Notes: generated from the letters alone by a model not told the origin. DNA of 42,008 nt from Myxococcota bacterium (GCA_028289325.1 JANQQN010000075.1:1-42008), one strand, 5' to 3'; counted from the first letter of the stretch, positions 18,104-27,499 are shown. Translations and numbers: made by a program.

Positions 18104-18563
18104 GTCTTCTAGGAGACTTGCTCCGGGCAAAGCGTGACAAAAGGGCCGACTTTGGGCGCACCTGACGACCGCAGGGGCCGGAAGTCCTCAGGTGCTACCG
18201 ACAGCAAGATCAGGCCGCCCGCCGAGCATCCCTCACGACCTTATCGAGCCTTTTCGCAGGCCTTCCATGCGCCAAGGAGGTCGACGAGATCAGCCGGATG
18301 CCCTACAGGCTCCGCGTGAAGGTCGAGCAGGAGCCGTAGCACTGCGCCGCGCCCGCGCGATCCGAGGCTGTCGACTGCGAGCTAACAACTTTCGACGCGA
18401 GGCATCGCCAGTACTGAATCCCGAGTAACCTCAAGCGTTTGAGGCGCAGCCTCGCTAATGACTAGCCTGAGGTCTTGCCGTGGACTGAAGCCTGGGGCAC
18501 CGCGACGATCCGGCGGCGCCGAAGCTTCGAAGTCATCGCGATTCGATCCGAGCTGACCACGCC
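18104..18563. other. Gene-poor stretch with possible gene debris
   Basis: About 460 bases between the S9 peptidase and the hybrid kinase, which converge on it. No intact gene is recognisable. One frame at 18271-18339 reads AKEVDEISRMPYRLRVKVEQEP then stop, coding-like in composition and possibly the tail of a lost gene; I cannot name it. Two overlapping, mutually exclusive hairpins occur at 18429-18444 (6-bp stem) and 18441-18453 (5-bp stem). No T-run terminator is seen. Confidence 0.4.
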
Positions 18564-20120
18564 TCAACCGTCGTCGGGGGCGACGTCCTCGGGCGCTGAG
18601 CCAGGCTCCGGACCGACGACGCGCGCCACGACGGCCAGGAGCTCGGAGGCTGTAAAGGGCTTACGAAGGACCTCGACGCTACTTCGTTCGATGAACACCC
18701 GAGCCTCGGGCGTCGACGCGCCCCCGGTGATGAAGATGGTCCGCGGGGCAAGCTTGGGGGCCTGGTGGCTCAGGAGCTTCACGAACTCCGCGCCGGAGAT
18801 GCCGGGCATGATCAGGTCGCAGAGGATGACGTCGGGCGCGTAGCCGCCGTCGATGGCGTCGAGGGCCTCTTGCGCGCCGGGTTCGGTGCGGACGCGATGC
18901 GCGTTCAGCATTCGGGCAATGCCTTTTCGAACCGCCAACTCATCGTCGATCACCAGAATCTCCAGGCCTTCGCTGGGCCGGTCCAGTTCGGGCTTGGGGG
19001 CAGGGATGAGTCCGGTTTCGAGGGGGAGCATCACGGTAAACGCGGCGCCCCCCAGGGACGATGCTCTCAGCTCGATGCGGCCTCGGTGGGCGGCGACGAT
19101 CTCTTTGCTGATCGCGAGTCCGAGGCCTGTACCGTTCGAGGTTCGGGTGAAGAAGGGCTCGAACAGGCGTTCGGCGTCTTCGGGCGCGACGCCTGGGCCC
19201 GAGTCTTCGACGGTGACCGCGATGCCGGCGTCTCGTTGCTCGAGCTGGATCTGAATCTCCTTCGGTTGGTCGGGTTGGGTATCCATCGCTTGCTGAGCGT
19301 TGACCAGGAGATTGATGAACACGCCGACGAGCGCGGTTCGGTCGACGACGATCTCCGCCGTGTCGTCAAGACTGAGGGTGACCTGAGCCTGACTTCGCGT
19401 GGACGGCCGGGCGAGGGTCAACGCCTCGCGGATCAGCGCGGCGGGCGCGGCCCGCTCGTAGGTACCTTGGCTGCGCCGAGAGAAACGACCGAGTTGGCGG
19501 GTGAGAGATGCGATTCGCTCCAGCGCGATCGTGCATTCGTCGACGAGACCGCTCAGACTCGCCATCGTCGTGCCGTCGTCGCCGTCCGGCGCTTCATCGA
19601 TGGCGTCTTGGATGGCCGCGAGATTGGCCATGAGCACCAACGCGGGGTTGTTGAGCTCGTGGGCGACCCCCGCCGCGAGCAAGCCGCTCGAGGCCAAGCG
19701 CTGGGCGTGGTCGAGCTGGGCCGTGAGTTCCCGGGCGCGGTGCCGCTCGATCGCGTACTGAACGGAGCGGACGAGGTCGTTCTGACCGAGGTCGTTCTTG
19801 ATGAGGTAGTCTTGAGCGCCGTGCTGCAGAACGAGCTTGGCCAGGCCTTCTTCCGTGATCCCCGTTAGAACAACCACGGGAAGCCGGGGGAACGTTCGGC
19901 CAACGTGGCGAAGAAAATCGTTCGCGGATCCGTCCGGCAGTCGCCAGTCGAGAAGCACGCAGTCGAACGAGAGTCGCTTGAGCAACGCTTCGGCGGACGC
20001 AAGCGACGCTGCGTCGGTAATACTGGCGTCGACACGGGTGAGCGCTCGGTGGGCGAGTGCACGATCCATGTCGTCGTCTTCGACGAGCAGGATCCTCAGC
20101 GTCTTATTCTCCCGGGGCAT
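18564..20120 (-). CDS. Hybrid sensor kinase: REC - HisKA/HATPase - REC
   Basis: A 518-residue cytoplasmic phosphorelay protein with no membrane segment or PAS domain. The N-terminal receiver (about 8-125) has acidic residues EDDD and phospho-acceptor D58. The dimerisation domain has H154 in the AHELNNP H-box. The ATPase has an N-box (INLLVNAQQAMD), DSGPGVAPED and GTGLGLAISK. A second receiver (about 395-510) starts LEILVIDDE with its acceptor in CDLIMPG. An N-terminal receiver means the kinase is probably driven by another kinase or by phosphorylation state rather than by direct ligand sensing. It stands alone with no partner regulator adjacent. Confidence 0.92.
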   Translation of the reverse strand: MPRENKTLRILLVEDDDMDRALAHRALTRVDASITDAASLASAEALLKRLSFDCVLLDWRLPDGSANDFLRHVGRTFPRLPVVVLTGITEEGLAKLVLQHGAQDYLIKNDLGQNDLVRSVQYAIERHRARELTAQLDHAQRLASSGLLAAGVAHELNNPALVLMANLAAIQDAIDEAPDGDDGTTMASLSGLVDECTIALERIASLTRQLGRFSRRSQGTYERAAPAALIREALTLARPSTRSQAQVTLSLDDTAEIVVDRTALVGVFINLLVNAQQAMDTQPDQPKEIQIQLEQRDAGIAVTVEDSGPGVAPEDAERLFEPFFTRTSNGTGLGLAISKEIVAAHRGRIELRASSLGGAAFTVMLPLETGLIPAPKPELDRPSEGLEILVIDDELAVRKGIARMLNAHRVRTEPGAQEALDAIDGGYAPDVILCDLIMPGISGAEFVKLLSHQAPKLAPRTIFITGGASTPEARVFIERSSVEVLRKPFTASELLAVVARVVGPEPGSAPEDVAPDDG

Positions 20121-20346
20121 GACGAGCGCTCGATGCGAAGGCAGGGTTGCCGAAGCGCATGACTTCGATGGCTGCCGTCGCGATTTGCGAACTCTACGCC
20201 AGGACGGACCACAGTGCCTAGGGAGGGCCAGTAATCGGATGAGCCTGGCATAATTGCCCGGTCAGGCATCACCGGTTTGCGTGAGCGTGCGTTCGAGCGC
20301 GCCCACCCGAACCTTCGGACACCGTTGGACGGACGAGCAGGTGGGC

Positions 20347-21627
20347 TCAGGTGCCGGTCGGAGCTACTTCCTTGATGCCCAGTTTCGGAAGCTCGCGACC
20401 GACGATCGTTTCCTTGGTCAACGTCACTTCGACCACGTCGTCGCGGGCGGGGATCTCATACATGATGTCGAGCATCGCGCTCTCGAGGATCGCGCGGAGC
20501 CCTCGGGCGCCGGTGCCTTTGTCGATCGCCTTGCGGGCGATGGCGTCTACGGCCTCGTCGGTGAAGGACAGCTTGACGTTGTCCAGCTCCAGGAGCTTGC
20601 CGTACTGCTTGGCGAGCGCGTTCTTGGGCTTGGTCAAGATGTCTTTCAACGCGTCTTCGTCCAGCTCATTGAGGTGGGCGATGACCGGAAGGCGGCCCGT
20701 GAACTCAGGGATCATACCGAACTTGAGCAGGTCGCCCGGTTGCACCTCTTTCAGGTACTCCCCGATCTTCTTGTCTTTCTTGGCCGAGATGTTGGCGCCG
20801 AAGCCCATGGTCTTCTTGCCGATGCGACGCTCGATGATCGTCTCGAGGCCGCAGAAGGCGCCGCCACAGATGAACAGGATGTTGGTCGTGTCCATCTGAA
20901 CGAAATCCTGCTGAGGGTGTTTTCGCCCCCCCTTCGGGGGTAGGTTGGCCATGGTCCCTTCGAGGATCTTGAGCAGCGCTTGCTGAACGCCTTCGCCGGA
21001 CACGTCACGGGTGATCGACGGCGATTCACTCTTTCGCGCGAGCTTGTCGATCTCGTCGATGTACACGATGCCCCGGCTCGCCCGCTCGATGTCGTTGTCC
21101 GCCGCCTGAAGCAGGTTGACGAGAATGTTTTCGACGTCTTCGCCCACGTACCCGGCTTCGGTCAGCGTCGTCGCGTCGGCGATGGTGAACGGGACGTTGA
21201 GGATGCGGGCCAGCGTCTGAGCGAGCAGCGTCTTTCCGGACCCCGACGGACCGATGAGCAGAATGTTCGACTTCTGCAGCTCGACGTCGTCGTCGGTCGC
21301 GCTCTCCTCGCCATTATTGCTCTGGACGCGCTTGTAGTGGTTGTGGACGGCGACCGAGAGCGCCTTCTTTGCCCGGTCCTGACCGATGACGTACTCGTCC
21401 AACACCGCTTTGATCTCGGACGGCTTCGGTACCTTGAAGGCTCCGTTCTGTTGACCGTCTTTGTCTTGTTCCTCGGCGATGATGTCATTGCAGAGGCTGA
21501 TGCACTCATCGCAGATGTAGACGGTCGGGCCGGCGATCAGCTTCTTCACCTCCTTCTGCGATTTGCCGCAGAAGGAGCAGGTGAGGTTGCCGCCGTATCC
21601 GTCCTCTCTTTTGGTTCGGTCAGGCAT
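20347..21627 (-). CDS. clpX: ClpX, ATPase subunit of the ClpXP protease
   Basis: AAA+ unfoldase that delivers substrates to ClpP. The 426-residue protein has the N-terminal zinc-binding domain (CSFCGKSQ and CDECISLC), Walker A GPSGSGKT, Walker [10 protein letters not shown], the pore loop GYVGEDVE, the sensor region [11 protein letters not shown], and an IGF-loop equivalent reading [10 protein letters not shown]. Length and motifs are complete. It lies 75 bases downstream of clpP and follows the classic tig-clpP-clpX order. Confidence 0.97.
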   Translation of the reverse strand: MPDRTKREDGYGGNLTCSFCGKSQKEVKKLIAGPTVYICDECISLCNDIIAEEQDKDGQQNGAFKVPKPSEIKAVLDEYVIGQDRAKKALSVAVHNHYKRVQSNNGEESATDDDVELQKSNILLIGPSGSGKTLLAQTLARILNVPFTIADATTLTEAGYVGEDVENILVNLLQAADNDIERASRGIVYIDEIDKLARKSESPSITRDVSGEGVQQALLKILEGTMANLPPKGGRKHPQQDFVQMDTTNILFICGGAFCGLETIIERRIGKKTMGFGANISAKKDKKIGEYLKEVQPGDLLKFGMIPEFTGRLPVIAHLNELDEDALKDILTKPKNALAKQYGKLLELDNVKLSFTDEAVDAIARKAIDKGTGARGLRAILESAMLDIMYEIPARDDVVEVTLTKETIVGRELPKLGIKEVAPTGT

Positions 21628-21702
21628 TGGACTCCAACATGACGCCCCAATTACAATCGGGTTTCAATTCCTGATCGTGCCCTACGTTGCGTCGGGGTCA
21701 AA

Positions 21703-22311
21703 TCAGGCCTTCTCTGCACCGAGCTCCTTTTTATTGATCACGACGTCATCGATAAGACCGTAGTCTTTGGCCTCTGCCGCGGTCATGAAGAAGTCTCGGT
21801 CGGTGTCTTGGGCAATACGATCGGCCGGTTGCCCGGTATGATCGACCAGGATCTGGTTCAGGACGTCCCGCATCCTCTGGATTTCTTTAGCCTGAATCTC
21901 GATGTCAGACGCCTGGCCGCGGGTTCCCCCGTACGGCTGATGAAGCATGACGCGGGCGTGCGGGAGGGCCTTACGCCGACCGCGACCTCCGGCCGCGAGA
22001 AGAACCGCGCCCATCGATGCCGCTTGTCCCACGCAGATGGTGGTGATGGGACAGCGCACATACTGCATCGTGTCATAGATGGCGAGGCCGGCGGAGATCG
22101 AGCCGCCCGGGCTGTTGATGTATAGATTCACGTCCTTCTCGGGGTCCTCGGACTCGAGGAACAGAAGCTGGGCCACGACCACGTTGGCGATGTCGTCGTT
22201 GACCTCCGTCCCGATAAAGACGATCCGGTCCTTCATCAAGCGCGACCAGATATCGTAAGCCCGCTCCCCGCGGTGGGTCTGCTCGATGACGGTCGGAACC
22301 AAATAGCTCAC
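21703..22311 (-). CDS. clpP: ClpP, proteolytic subunit of the Clp protease
   Basis: Tetradecameric serine peptidase, 202 residues. Catalytic serine is in [11 protein letters not shown], histidine in RVMLHQP and aspartate in the DTDRDFFM segment. I chose the GTG at 22311 (protein begins [12 protein letters not shown]) because an AGGAG ribosome site lies about 6 bases upstream and conserved ClpP sequence starts at once; longer in-frame starts add non-conserved Arg/Pro-rich residues. A 207-base gap separates it from tig, with no clear promoter seen. Confidence 0.96.
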   Translation of the reverse strand: MSYLVPTVIEQTHRGERAYDIWSRLMKDRIVFIGTEVNDDIANVVVAQLLFLESEDPEKDVNLYINSPGGSISAGLAIYDTMQYVRCPITTICVGQAASMGAVLLAAGGRGRRKALPHARVMLHQPYGGTRGQASDIEIQAKEIQRMRDVLNQILVDHTGQPADRIAQDTDRDFFMTAAEAKDYGLIDDVVINKKELGAEKA

Positions 22312-22518
22312 TGGTGTTCTCCTAGGCGCTCGTCGTGGCTGGGGCGCGTCCATCGCGCCCGTCCGTACGGAAACCCATTCCGGCCGCCAAGCCTTCCTAC
22401 AATGGCTCCATCTCCGATACGAGTCACGGTCACCGGCTCGGCAAGAAGCATGGTGGCGCCGAACCGGGATGGCGTCCAGCCGCAATCGAGCGGTGCGTCA
22501 GAATAGGCGATTGGCGAA

Positions 22519-23844
22519 CTAGGGTTCGGCTGTTGCTTCCTGCTGGAGCTCTTCGGCCGAGACCTGCTGCTCGGTCACATTGGCTTGCTCCAATACGTGG
22601 TCCAGCGCCTTGTCCTGAGTGAGGTTGTACCGAAGTGCGTCGACCTGATCATTCTCGATCAGCTGCTTCTTCAACTGCTTGGTCGGAATGCGGTGTTCCC
22701 GCGCCAGCTCGGCGATGCGGCCCTCGATGTCCGAGTCGGTGGCTTCGATCCCGACTTTCTTCGCCACCGCCTCGAGCAACAGCATGCCCGCGACCTGTTT
22801 CTCGGCCTGAGGCCGGGCCTCGTCGCGGAGCTTCTCGATCGCTTCCCTGATCGAGGGATCGTTGGTCTGCTGAACCATTCGGAGCGCGTCCTGCATCATG
22901 TAGTCCAGCTGGCGGTCGACCATCAGCTTCGGCACCTCGACGGGATTCGCCTCCACGAGCTTGCTCATCACTTCGTCGCGGAGCAAACGCCGGCTGCGGG
23001 CGTCTTCGCGGGTGGCCAGGTTCTCCCGGAGGTTCTCCTTGAGCTCCTCGAGAGTGTCGTATTCTCCGAGGTCTTGCGCGAAGTCGTCATCGAGATCGGG
23101 CAGGATCTTCCGCTTCAGCTCCTTGAGGTCGACCGTCCAGTCGACCGTCTTGCCCTGGACCTCCTCCGGGCCCTCGTCCTTCGGGAACGCGAGCTGGAAC
23201 TTCTTCTGATCTCCGATGCTCATCTCGACCAGCTGGTCTTCGAACCCAGGGATCATCTGTCCGGCCCCGATCTCGACGGTGTAGTTGATGCCCTTGCCGC
23301 CCTTGAAGTCTTCCCCGTCGACGGTCCCGAAGAAGTCGACGACCGCCATGTCCCCACTTTCGGCGGTTTTGCGGTCGGTGATGGCCTCGATCACCACCGC
23401 CTTTTGCCGCAGTTGCTCGAGCTCCGCGTCGACCTCCTTGTCTTCCACGATTCGGACCTTCCGCACGACGTCGAGTCCTTCGAAGCTACCGACGGTGATC
23501 TCGGGCTTCACTTCGACCGTGGCCTCGAAGACCAGGGGCGTTTCGGCGGTCAGGGTCGGGAACGCGTCCATCTTGGGGCTGTTGATGGGGACGAGTTCGT
23601 TCTCTTCGACGGCCTTTCGGAAACTCTCGTCGACGAGACGGCTGATGACCTCGTTTTCGACCGTGCCGCGGTAGAGCTGCTCGAGCACCTTGCGCGGCAC
23701 CTTGCCGGCCCGAAAGCCTTTGACCTTCGCGCGCTTGGAAAGGCCCTTGTAGGCCAGATCCAGCTCTTCCTTGACGGTGTCCCAGGGAACCTCGAATGAC
23801 AACTTACGCTCGACGTTCGAGAGCGCCTCGACCTGCACTTTCAT
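22519..23844 (-). CDS. tig: Trigger factor, ribosome-associated chaperone
   Basis: A 441-residue chaperone and peptidyl-prolyl isomerase that binds nascent chains at the ribosome exit. The ribosome-binding signature region is GFRAGKVPRKVLEQ, near residues 44-57. The FKBP-type domain begins around GDMAVVDFFG, and a long helical C-terminal domain follows. The ATG at 23844 gives MKVQVEALSNVERKL, the usual trigger-factor start; an in-frame extension would run into the tRNA gene. It heads the tig-clpP-clpX cluster, linking folding and degradation of new proteins. Confidence 0.96.
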   Translation of the reverse strand: MKVQVEALSNVERKLSFEVPWDTVKEELDLAYKGLSKRAKVKGFRAGKVPRKVLEQLYRGTVENEVISRLVDESFRKAVEENELVPINSPKMDAFPTLTAETPLVFEATVEVKPEITVGSFEGLDVVRKVRIVEDKEVDAELEQLRQKAVVIEAITDRKTAESGDMAVVDFFGTVDGEDFKGGKGINYTVEIGAGQMIPGFEDQLVEMSIGDQKKFQLAFPKDEGPEEVQGKTVDWTVDLKELKRKILPDLDDDFAQDLGEYDTLEELKENLRENLATREDARSRRLLRDEVMSKLVEANPVEVPKLMVDRQLDYMMQDALRMVQQTNDPSIREAIEKLRDEARPQAEKQVAGMLLLEAVAKKVGIEATDSDIEGRIAELAREHRIPTKQLKKQLIENDQVDALRYNLTQDKALDHVLEQANVTEQQVSAEELQQEATAEP

Positions 23845-23885
23845 GTCTTCAGTGACCTCACGTTCGGGCCTCTCGGGGCCTCGGA

Positions 23886-23968
<83 letters not shown>

Positions 23969-23985
23969 GTGCGATGGAGCCGCCG

Positions 23986-24014
23986 TTGCTACCCCGAGCG
24001 ACTCGCCCTGTCTA
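23986..24014 (-). promoter_or_regulatory. Candidate promoter for tRNA-Leu
   Basis: Minus strand TAGACA (24014-24009), 17-base spacer, then TAGCAA (23991-23986), about 18 bases before the tRNA 5' end. The position is right for a tRNA promoter; the -10 is a weak match. Confidence 0.4.
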
Positions 24015-24069
24015 GCGAGAACCCCGCGACCCGTCCCCCACCGCGGTGCGCGTGTGGTAGGGCGAGGAC

Positions 24070-24744
24070 ATGCGGGCGGTGGTGATGCTGTCCGGCGGTC
24101 TCGATTCCGCGACCGTCGCGGCCATGGCGCTGGACCGAGGGTTCGAGGTCTCGGCGCTTTCTTTCGATTACGGGCAGAGGCATCGGGTGGAGCTCGAAGC
24201 CGCGGTGGCCGTCGCGAATTCTCTGGGGATAATCGACCATCGAACCGTGGCCATTGACCTGCGGTCCATCGGGGGATCGGCGCTGACCGGCGCCATTGAC
24301 GTACCGAAGGATGAGGCCGGGACCGAGGATGCGATTCCTGTCACATACGTTCCTGCCCGGAACACCGTGTTCCTGGCGATCGCGCTCGGAATGGCGGAAG
24401 TCGTGGGGGCCCGAGATCTCTTTTTTGGCGCCAACCGCCTCGACTACTCGGGATACCCGGATTGCCGGCCGGCGTTCGTAGAGGCGTTCGAACGGCTCGC
24501 CCACGTTGCGACCAAAGCGGGGGTGCAGGGCGAACGATTCGAAGTTCACGCCCCTCTCATGCACATGACCAAGGCCGAGATCATCAAGGCGGGCCTCGCG
24601 CTGGGGGTCGACTATCGGTTGACCCACTCGTGTTACGACCCGGCCCCATCGGGCCTCGCCTGCGGTCGATGTGACGCCTGTCGGCTCCGACGCCAGGGCT
24701 TCGAGACCGCCGGCGTCCCCGACCCCACCCGCTACCGACCTTAG
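24070..24744 (+). CDS. queC: 7-cyano-7-deazaguanine synthase (QueC)
   Basis: Converts 7-carboxy-7-deazaguanine to preQ0 with ATP and ammonia, in the pathway to the tRNA base queuosine. The 224-residue protein has the PP-loop [14 protein letters not shown], the [10 protein letters not shown] segment, and the C-terminal zinc site with cysteines in HSCYDP and CGRCDAC. Length is normal. Start ATG 24070 lies about 100 bases from the divergent tRNA-Leu. No queD, queE or queF is in the window. Confidence 0.95.
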   Translation: MRAVVMLSGGLDSATVAAMALDRGFEVSALSFDYGQRHRVELEAAVAVANSLGIIDHRTVAIDLRSIGGSALTGAIDVPKDEAGTEDAIPVTYVPARNTVFLAIALGMAEVVGARDLFFGANRLDYSGYPDCRPAFVEAFERLAHVATKAGVQGERFEVHAPLMHMTKAEIIKAGLALGVDYRLTHSCYDPAPSGLACGRCDACRLRRQGFETAGVPDPTRYRP

Positions 24745-24782
24745 TTTGCGCCTGACCGCGATTGCTCGTATTTCAATGGCCG

Positions 24783-25340
24783 ATGCGGGAGTGTCTCGGC
24801 TGGATAACCAACTGCCCGAACGACGCCGGCTGTCCTCAGAACTGGCTCGAGCTGGCGGTGTCCGAGATTCCGGTCACCGTCGAGTGCCACGTGTGTGGTC
24901 GAGGCGTCGACCTCATCCTCGAAGAAGGCGAGCTTCAGACGCGACCGCTGGCGGCGTTTCCCGTCGTGCCCTGCGCGGGACGAGCAGCGGGTGCCCTGTC
25001 GCCGTCACCGGTCGTGGCGGCGCCGGCGAACGAACTGTCCATCGAGCCGCCACCGCCGGCCCGGAACTGGGTGGTCGGGCTGCAGAACGGCGAGCTGATT
25101 CGGATCGACAAAGACACGATGATCATCGGTCGCAGCCGAACCTGCGACGTGGTGATCCCCTCCGCGAAGGTTTCGCGCCAACACGCTTCCTTGTCCCGGG
25201 TCGACGGCGACCTCTTTATCGAAGATCTGGGCTCCGCGAACGGCGTGTGGCTCAATGGCGAAAAGATCACCCGGGCCAAGGTCAATCCTGGCGATACCTT
25301 CACCATTTCGGACGAGACCCTCGTCTTCGAAGACCGTTGA
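24783..25340 (+). CDS. FHA-domain protein with cysteine-rich N-terminus
   Basis: A 185-residue protein. Residues about 105-180 form an FHA phosphothreonine-binding domain with the GRS, SRQHASL and GSANGVWLNGEKI signatures. The N-terminus has five cysteines (C4, C11, C17, C35, C38), including CHVC, suggesting a small zinc-binding module. A Pro/Ala-rich linker joins the two. FHA domains dock onto phosphothreonine, so the protein probably acts with a Ser/Thr kinase encoded elsewhere. Its stop overlaps the TTG start of the next gene (TTGA), so the N-terminal glutamine amidohydrolase is coupled to it. An upstream in-frame TTG at 24762 is a less likely start. Confidence 0.85.
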   Translation: MRECLGWITNCPNDAGCPQNWLELAVSEIPVTVECHVCGRGVDLILEEGELQTRPLAAFPVVPCAGRAAGALSPSPVVAAPANELSIEPPPPARNWVVGLQNGELIRIDKDTMIIGRSRTCDVVIPSAKVSRQHASLSRVDGDLFIEDLGSANGVWLNGEKITRAKVNPGDTFTISDETLVFEDR

Positions 25341-25906
25341 GACGCGACGATTTTCGTTACCACCCGTACTACTGCGAGGAGAACGCTCGCCTTCTCGTCG
25401 CGGAGCCCCAGCTGCGCGCGGTCCGCCGATGGGTGGTGTTCGTGACCAACCGTCGGCGCGTTACCTTGATGTACCACCAGCGCGCGGGGGGCGATGGTCC
25501 GGTGGTGTGGGACTATCACGTCTTCGTCGTGGTCCTCGCCTCACGGGCGCTGCAGGTGCTCGACTTGGACACCACCCTCGGCTTTCCGGTCGCCCTCGAC
25601 GCTTATCTTCAGGCGTCGTTTCCGAGCCCCCAAGACGCGGTGGGGGCCCGCTATCAGCCTTGGTTTCGAGTCGTCGCCGGCGAAGAGCTGGTGCGACGGT
25701 TCGCCTCCGACCGACGCCATATGAGGGACGCGGACGGGCGATGGCAGGCCCCCCCACCGCCGTGGGCCCCTATCCAAGGCGCCGGGGCGCCCCACGATCT
25801 CGACCGTTGGCTGGACCTGGACGCGCCGGAGCCGGGCGTGGTCTGTGACTTGACGGCGTTTCGGTCGACGGTCGCGGCCGAGCTCCTCGGGCTTGACGAG
25901 GCGTAG
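25337..25906 (+). CDS. Protein N-terminal glutamine amidohydrolase (NTAQ1/WDYHV family)
   Basis: A 189-residue homologue of eukaryotic NTAQ1, which deamidates N-terminal glutamine to glutamate and so creates a secondary N-degron. The family signature WDYHV is present. The triad is C13 (YYCEEN), H61 (WDYHV) and D76 (LDLDT), in the same order as human C28, H81, D97. The C-terminal FASDRRHMRD and the PPPPW segment are also shared, so this is more than a motif match. Start is TTG at 25337, overlapping the FHA stop by four bases; no ATG or GTG lies ahead of C13. In bacteria the product could feed ClpS-type recognition via leucyl transfer, but no ClpS, ClpA or Aat is in the window. Confidence 0.87.
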   Translation: MRRDDFRYHPYYCEENARLLVAEPQLRAVRRWVVFVTNRRRVTLMYHQRAGGDGPVVWDYHVFVVVLASRALQVLDLDTTLGFPVALDAYLQASFPSPQDAVGARYQPWFRVVAGEELVRRFASDRRHMRDADGRWQAPPPPWAPIQGAGAPHDLDRWLDLDAPEPGVVCDLTAFRSTVAAELLGLDEA

Positions 25907-25935
25907 CGTCGGCCCCTCGCCGCGGCGGGGACGGT

Positions 25936-26616
25936 TCAAGCGCCGATCATGTTGGCCCACAAGCGCCGATAGGTCCCGAGCAGGTGTCCGGGGGACCGGC
26001 CCTGGGTCGAGTGCCATCGGATCAGGTCCGGCTCCAGCCCCGCCAGGAGGTGTTCGGCGGTGATCACGGGGTCGACGGAGGGGACCTCCCCCGCTTCGAC
26101 GGCCCGCGCCAGATATAGGCTCAAGGTGTCCCGTTGCCATCCATGGGCGGGATGATCGAAACGGGTCGGGCAGCCTCGCTCGTAGGCGCGGGCTTCGGAT
26201 AGAAGCGGCGCGTTGCGCACGGTGAATTCGAACAGGGCTTCCAGCAGCGCGAACGCTCGGGTGACCCACGGAGCGTCGAGGGGCAGGTCAAAGCCAGCCA
26301 AGACGCGGTTCTGCACCGCGCACGCGTCTTCGTCGAGGAGCGCGCGACACAGGGACGCGCGGTCTTCGAAGCGCCGGTACACCGTTCCTTTGCCGACGCC
26401 CGCCCGCCGGGCGAGCTCCTCCATGCAGATCTCGCCGATAGGTCGCTCGTCGAGGAGCGTACGGGCCGCGGACAGGATCTTGGCCCGGTTTCGCGCCGCA
26501 TCTTTGCGCTCGGGGGGGGCTGGCGTTTGCCCCAGTACGGCCAAGGACGGCCGAGGGCCGTCGCTCCGACCGCGGTCGTCGGGCTTGCGCTTCGGCGGCA
26601 TCGAACCGTCGCCCAT
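25936..26616 (-). CDS. TetR/AcrR-family transcriptional regulator
   Basis: A 226-residue repressor-type regulator. A charged, probably flexible N-terminus (about 1-40) precedes the helix-turn-helix (about 42-90), with the recognition segment ELARRAGVGKGTVYRRFEDRASL. The C-terminal ligand-binding domain is typically variable, so the inducer is unknown. It is divergent from the SDR/methyltransferase pair across a 61-base gap, the usual arrangement for a local repressor. It converges with the NTAQ1-type gene, with 29 bases between them. Confidence 0.9.
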   Translation of the reverse strand: MGDGSMPPKRKPDDRGRSDGPRPSLAVLGQTPAPPERKDAARNRAKILSAARTLLDERPIGEICMEELARRAGVGKGTVYRRFEDRASLCRALLDEDACAVQNRVLAGFDLPLDAPWVTRAFALLEALFEFTVRNAPLLSEARAYERGCPTRFDHPAHGWQRDTLSLYLARAVEAGEVPSVDPVITAEHLLAGLEPDLIRWHSTQGRSPGHLLGTYRRLWANMIGA

Positions 26617-26617
26617 G

Positions 26618-26639
26618 GATCGACTATAGCTGATTGATC
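26618..26639. promoter_or_regulatory. Possible TetR-type operator
   Basis: An imperfect 22-base palindrome with GATC at both ends and an AT-rich centre, in the short gap between the divergent TetR and SDR genes. Only about half the positions are symmetric, so this is a position-based guess. Confidence 0.25.
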
Positions 26640-26677
26640 TTGATTCTCGACCTGGTTACTGAACCCGACGCGTCGCC

Positions 26678-27499
26678 ATGCGAGACCTACAGAGCAAAGT
26701 TGCCGTGATCACCGGGGCCGCGTCGGGCATCGGTCGGGCGCTGGCCGAGCATCTGCGGCAGCAAGGGTGCGCGCTGGCCCTCAGCGACGTCGACGGCCCG
26801 GGTCTCGAGCGCGTCGCAGCGGCGCTGCCGCCGGGGCCGGGGCAGGTGACGACCGCGGTCGTCGACGTGGCGGACCGCGATGCGGTCCATCGTCACGCCG
26901 ACGAGGTGCATCGCGCCCACGGCGCGGCCCACGTGGTCATCAACAACGCAGGGGTCGGCCAGTCGGATGTCGTCAGCGAGCTCACGTACGACGATCTCGA
27001 GTGGGTCATGTCCATCAACTTTTGGGGCGTCGTCCACGGGACAAAAGCGTTCCTGCCTCGCCTCGTCGACCAGGGCGAAGGCCACATCGTCAACATCTCC
27101 AGCGTCTTTGGCCTGATCGGGGTGCCGAGCCAGGCCGCCTACTGCGCCAGCAAGTTCGCCGTCCGCGGGTTCACCGAATCGATGCGCCAGGAGCTGCAAG
27201 GCTCCGGCGTTTCGGTCAGCTGTGTCCATCCGGGTGGGGTCAAGACGAACATCGTGCGCAACGCGCGCAGCCGCCGGGGCCCCGACGGCCAGATGGTGAC
27301 CGCCGCCGACGCCGAGCGCTACGAGCGGTTCTTCCGAACGACGGCGGAGCGAGCGGCTCGGATCATCGTCGACGGCATCAAGCGGGATCGGCCGCGAATC
27401 CTGGTGGGTAGTGACGCGACGTTCCTCGACAGCGTGCAGCGGCTCTGGCCGCGCCGGTACACCGGGGTCCTCGCCCGCCTGTTGGGAACGTCGCGATGA
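26678..27499 (+). CDS. Short-chain dehydrogenase/reductase
   Basis: A 273-residue classical SDR. The cofactor motif is TGAASGIGRA, followed by NNAGVG, the catalytic serine in NISSVFG, and YCASK with catalytic Tyr and Lys. The aspartate in LSDVDG after the second strand suggests NAD rather than NADP. The substrate is not readable. Its stop overlaps the methyltransferase start as ATGA, so the two are translated together. The divergent TetR gene probably controls both. Confidence 0.92.
   Translation: MRDLQSKVAVITGAASGIGRALAEHLRQQGCALALSDVDGPGLERVAAALPPGPGQVTTAVVDVADRDAVHRHADEVHRAHGAAHVVINNAGVGQSDVVSELTYDDLEWVMSINFWGVVHGTKAFLPRLVDQGEGHIVNISSVFGLIGVPSQAAYCASKFAVRGFTESMRQELQGSGVSVSCVHPGGVKTNIVRNARSRRGPDGQMVTAADAERYERFFRTTAERAARIIVDGIKRDRPRILVGSDATFLDSVQRLWPRRYTGVLARLLGTSR

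Noticed and set aside
18271-18339. Short coding-like tail (AKEVDEISRMPYRLRVKVEQEP)
   Set aside because: Too short to assign; kept only as possible debris in the gene-poor region.
21650-21680. Inverted repeat upstream of clpX as a heat-shock (CIRCE-like) element
   Set aside because: Only about 7-bp arms with a mismatch and no match to the CIRCE consensus.
25911-25932. Bidirectional terminator between the NTAQ1-type and TetR genes
   Set aside because: The GC-rich stem would need a two-base loop and a bulge; not convincing.
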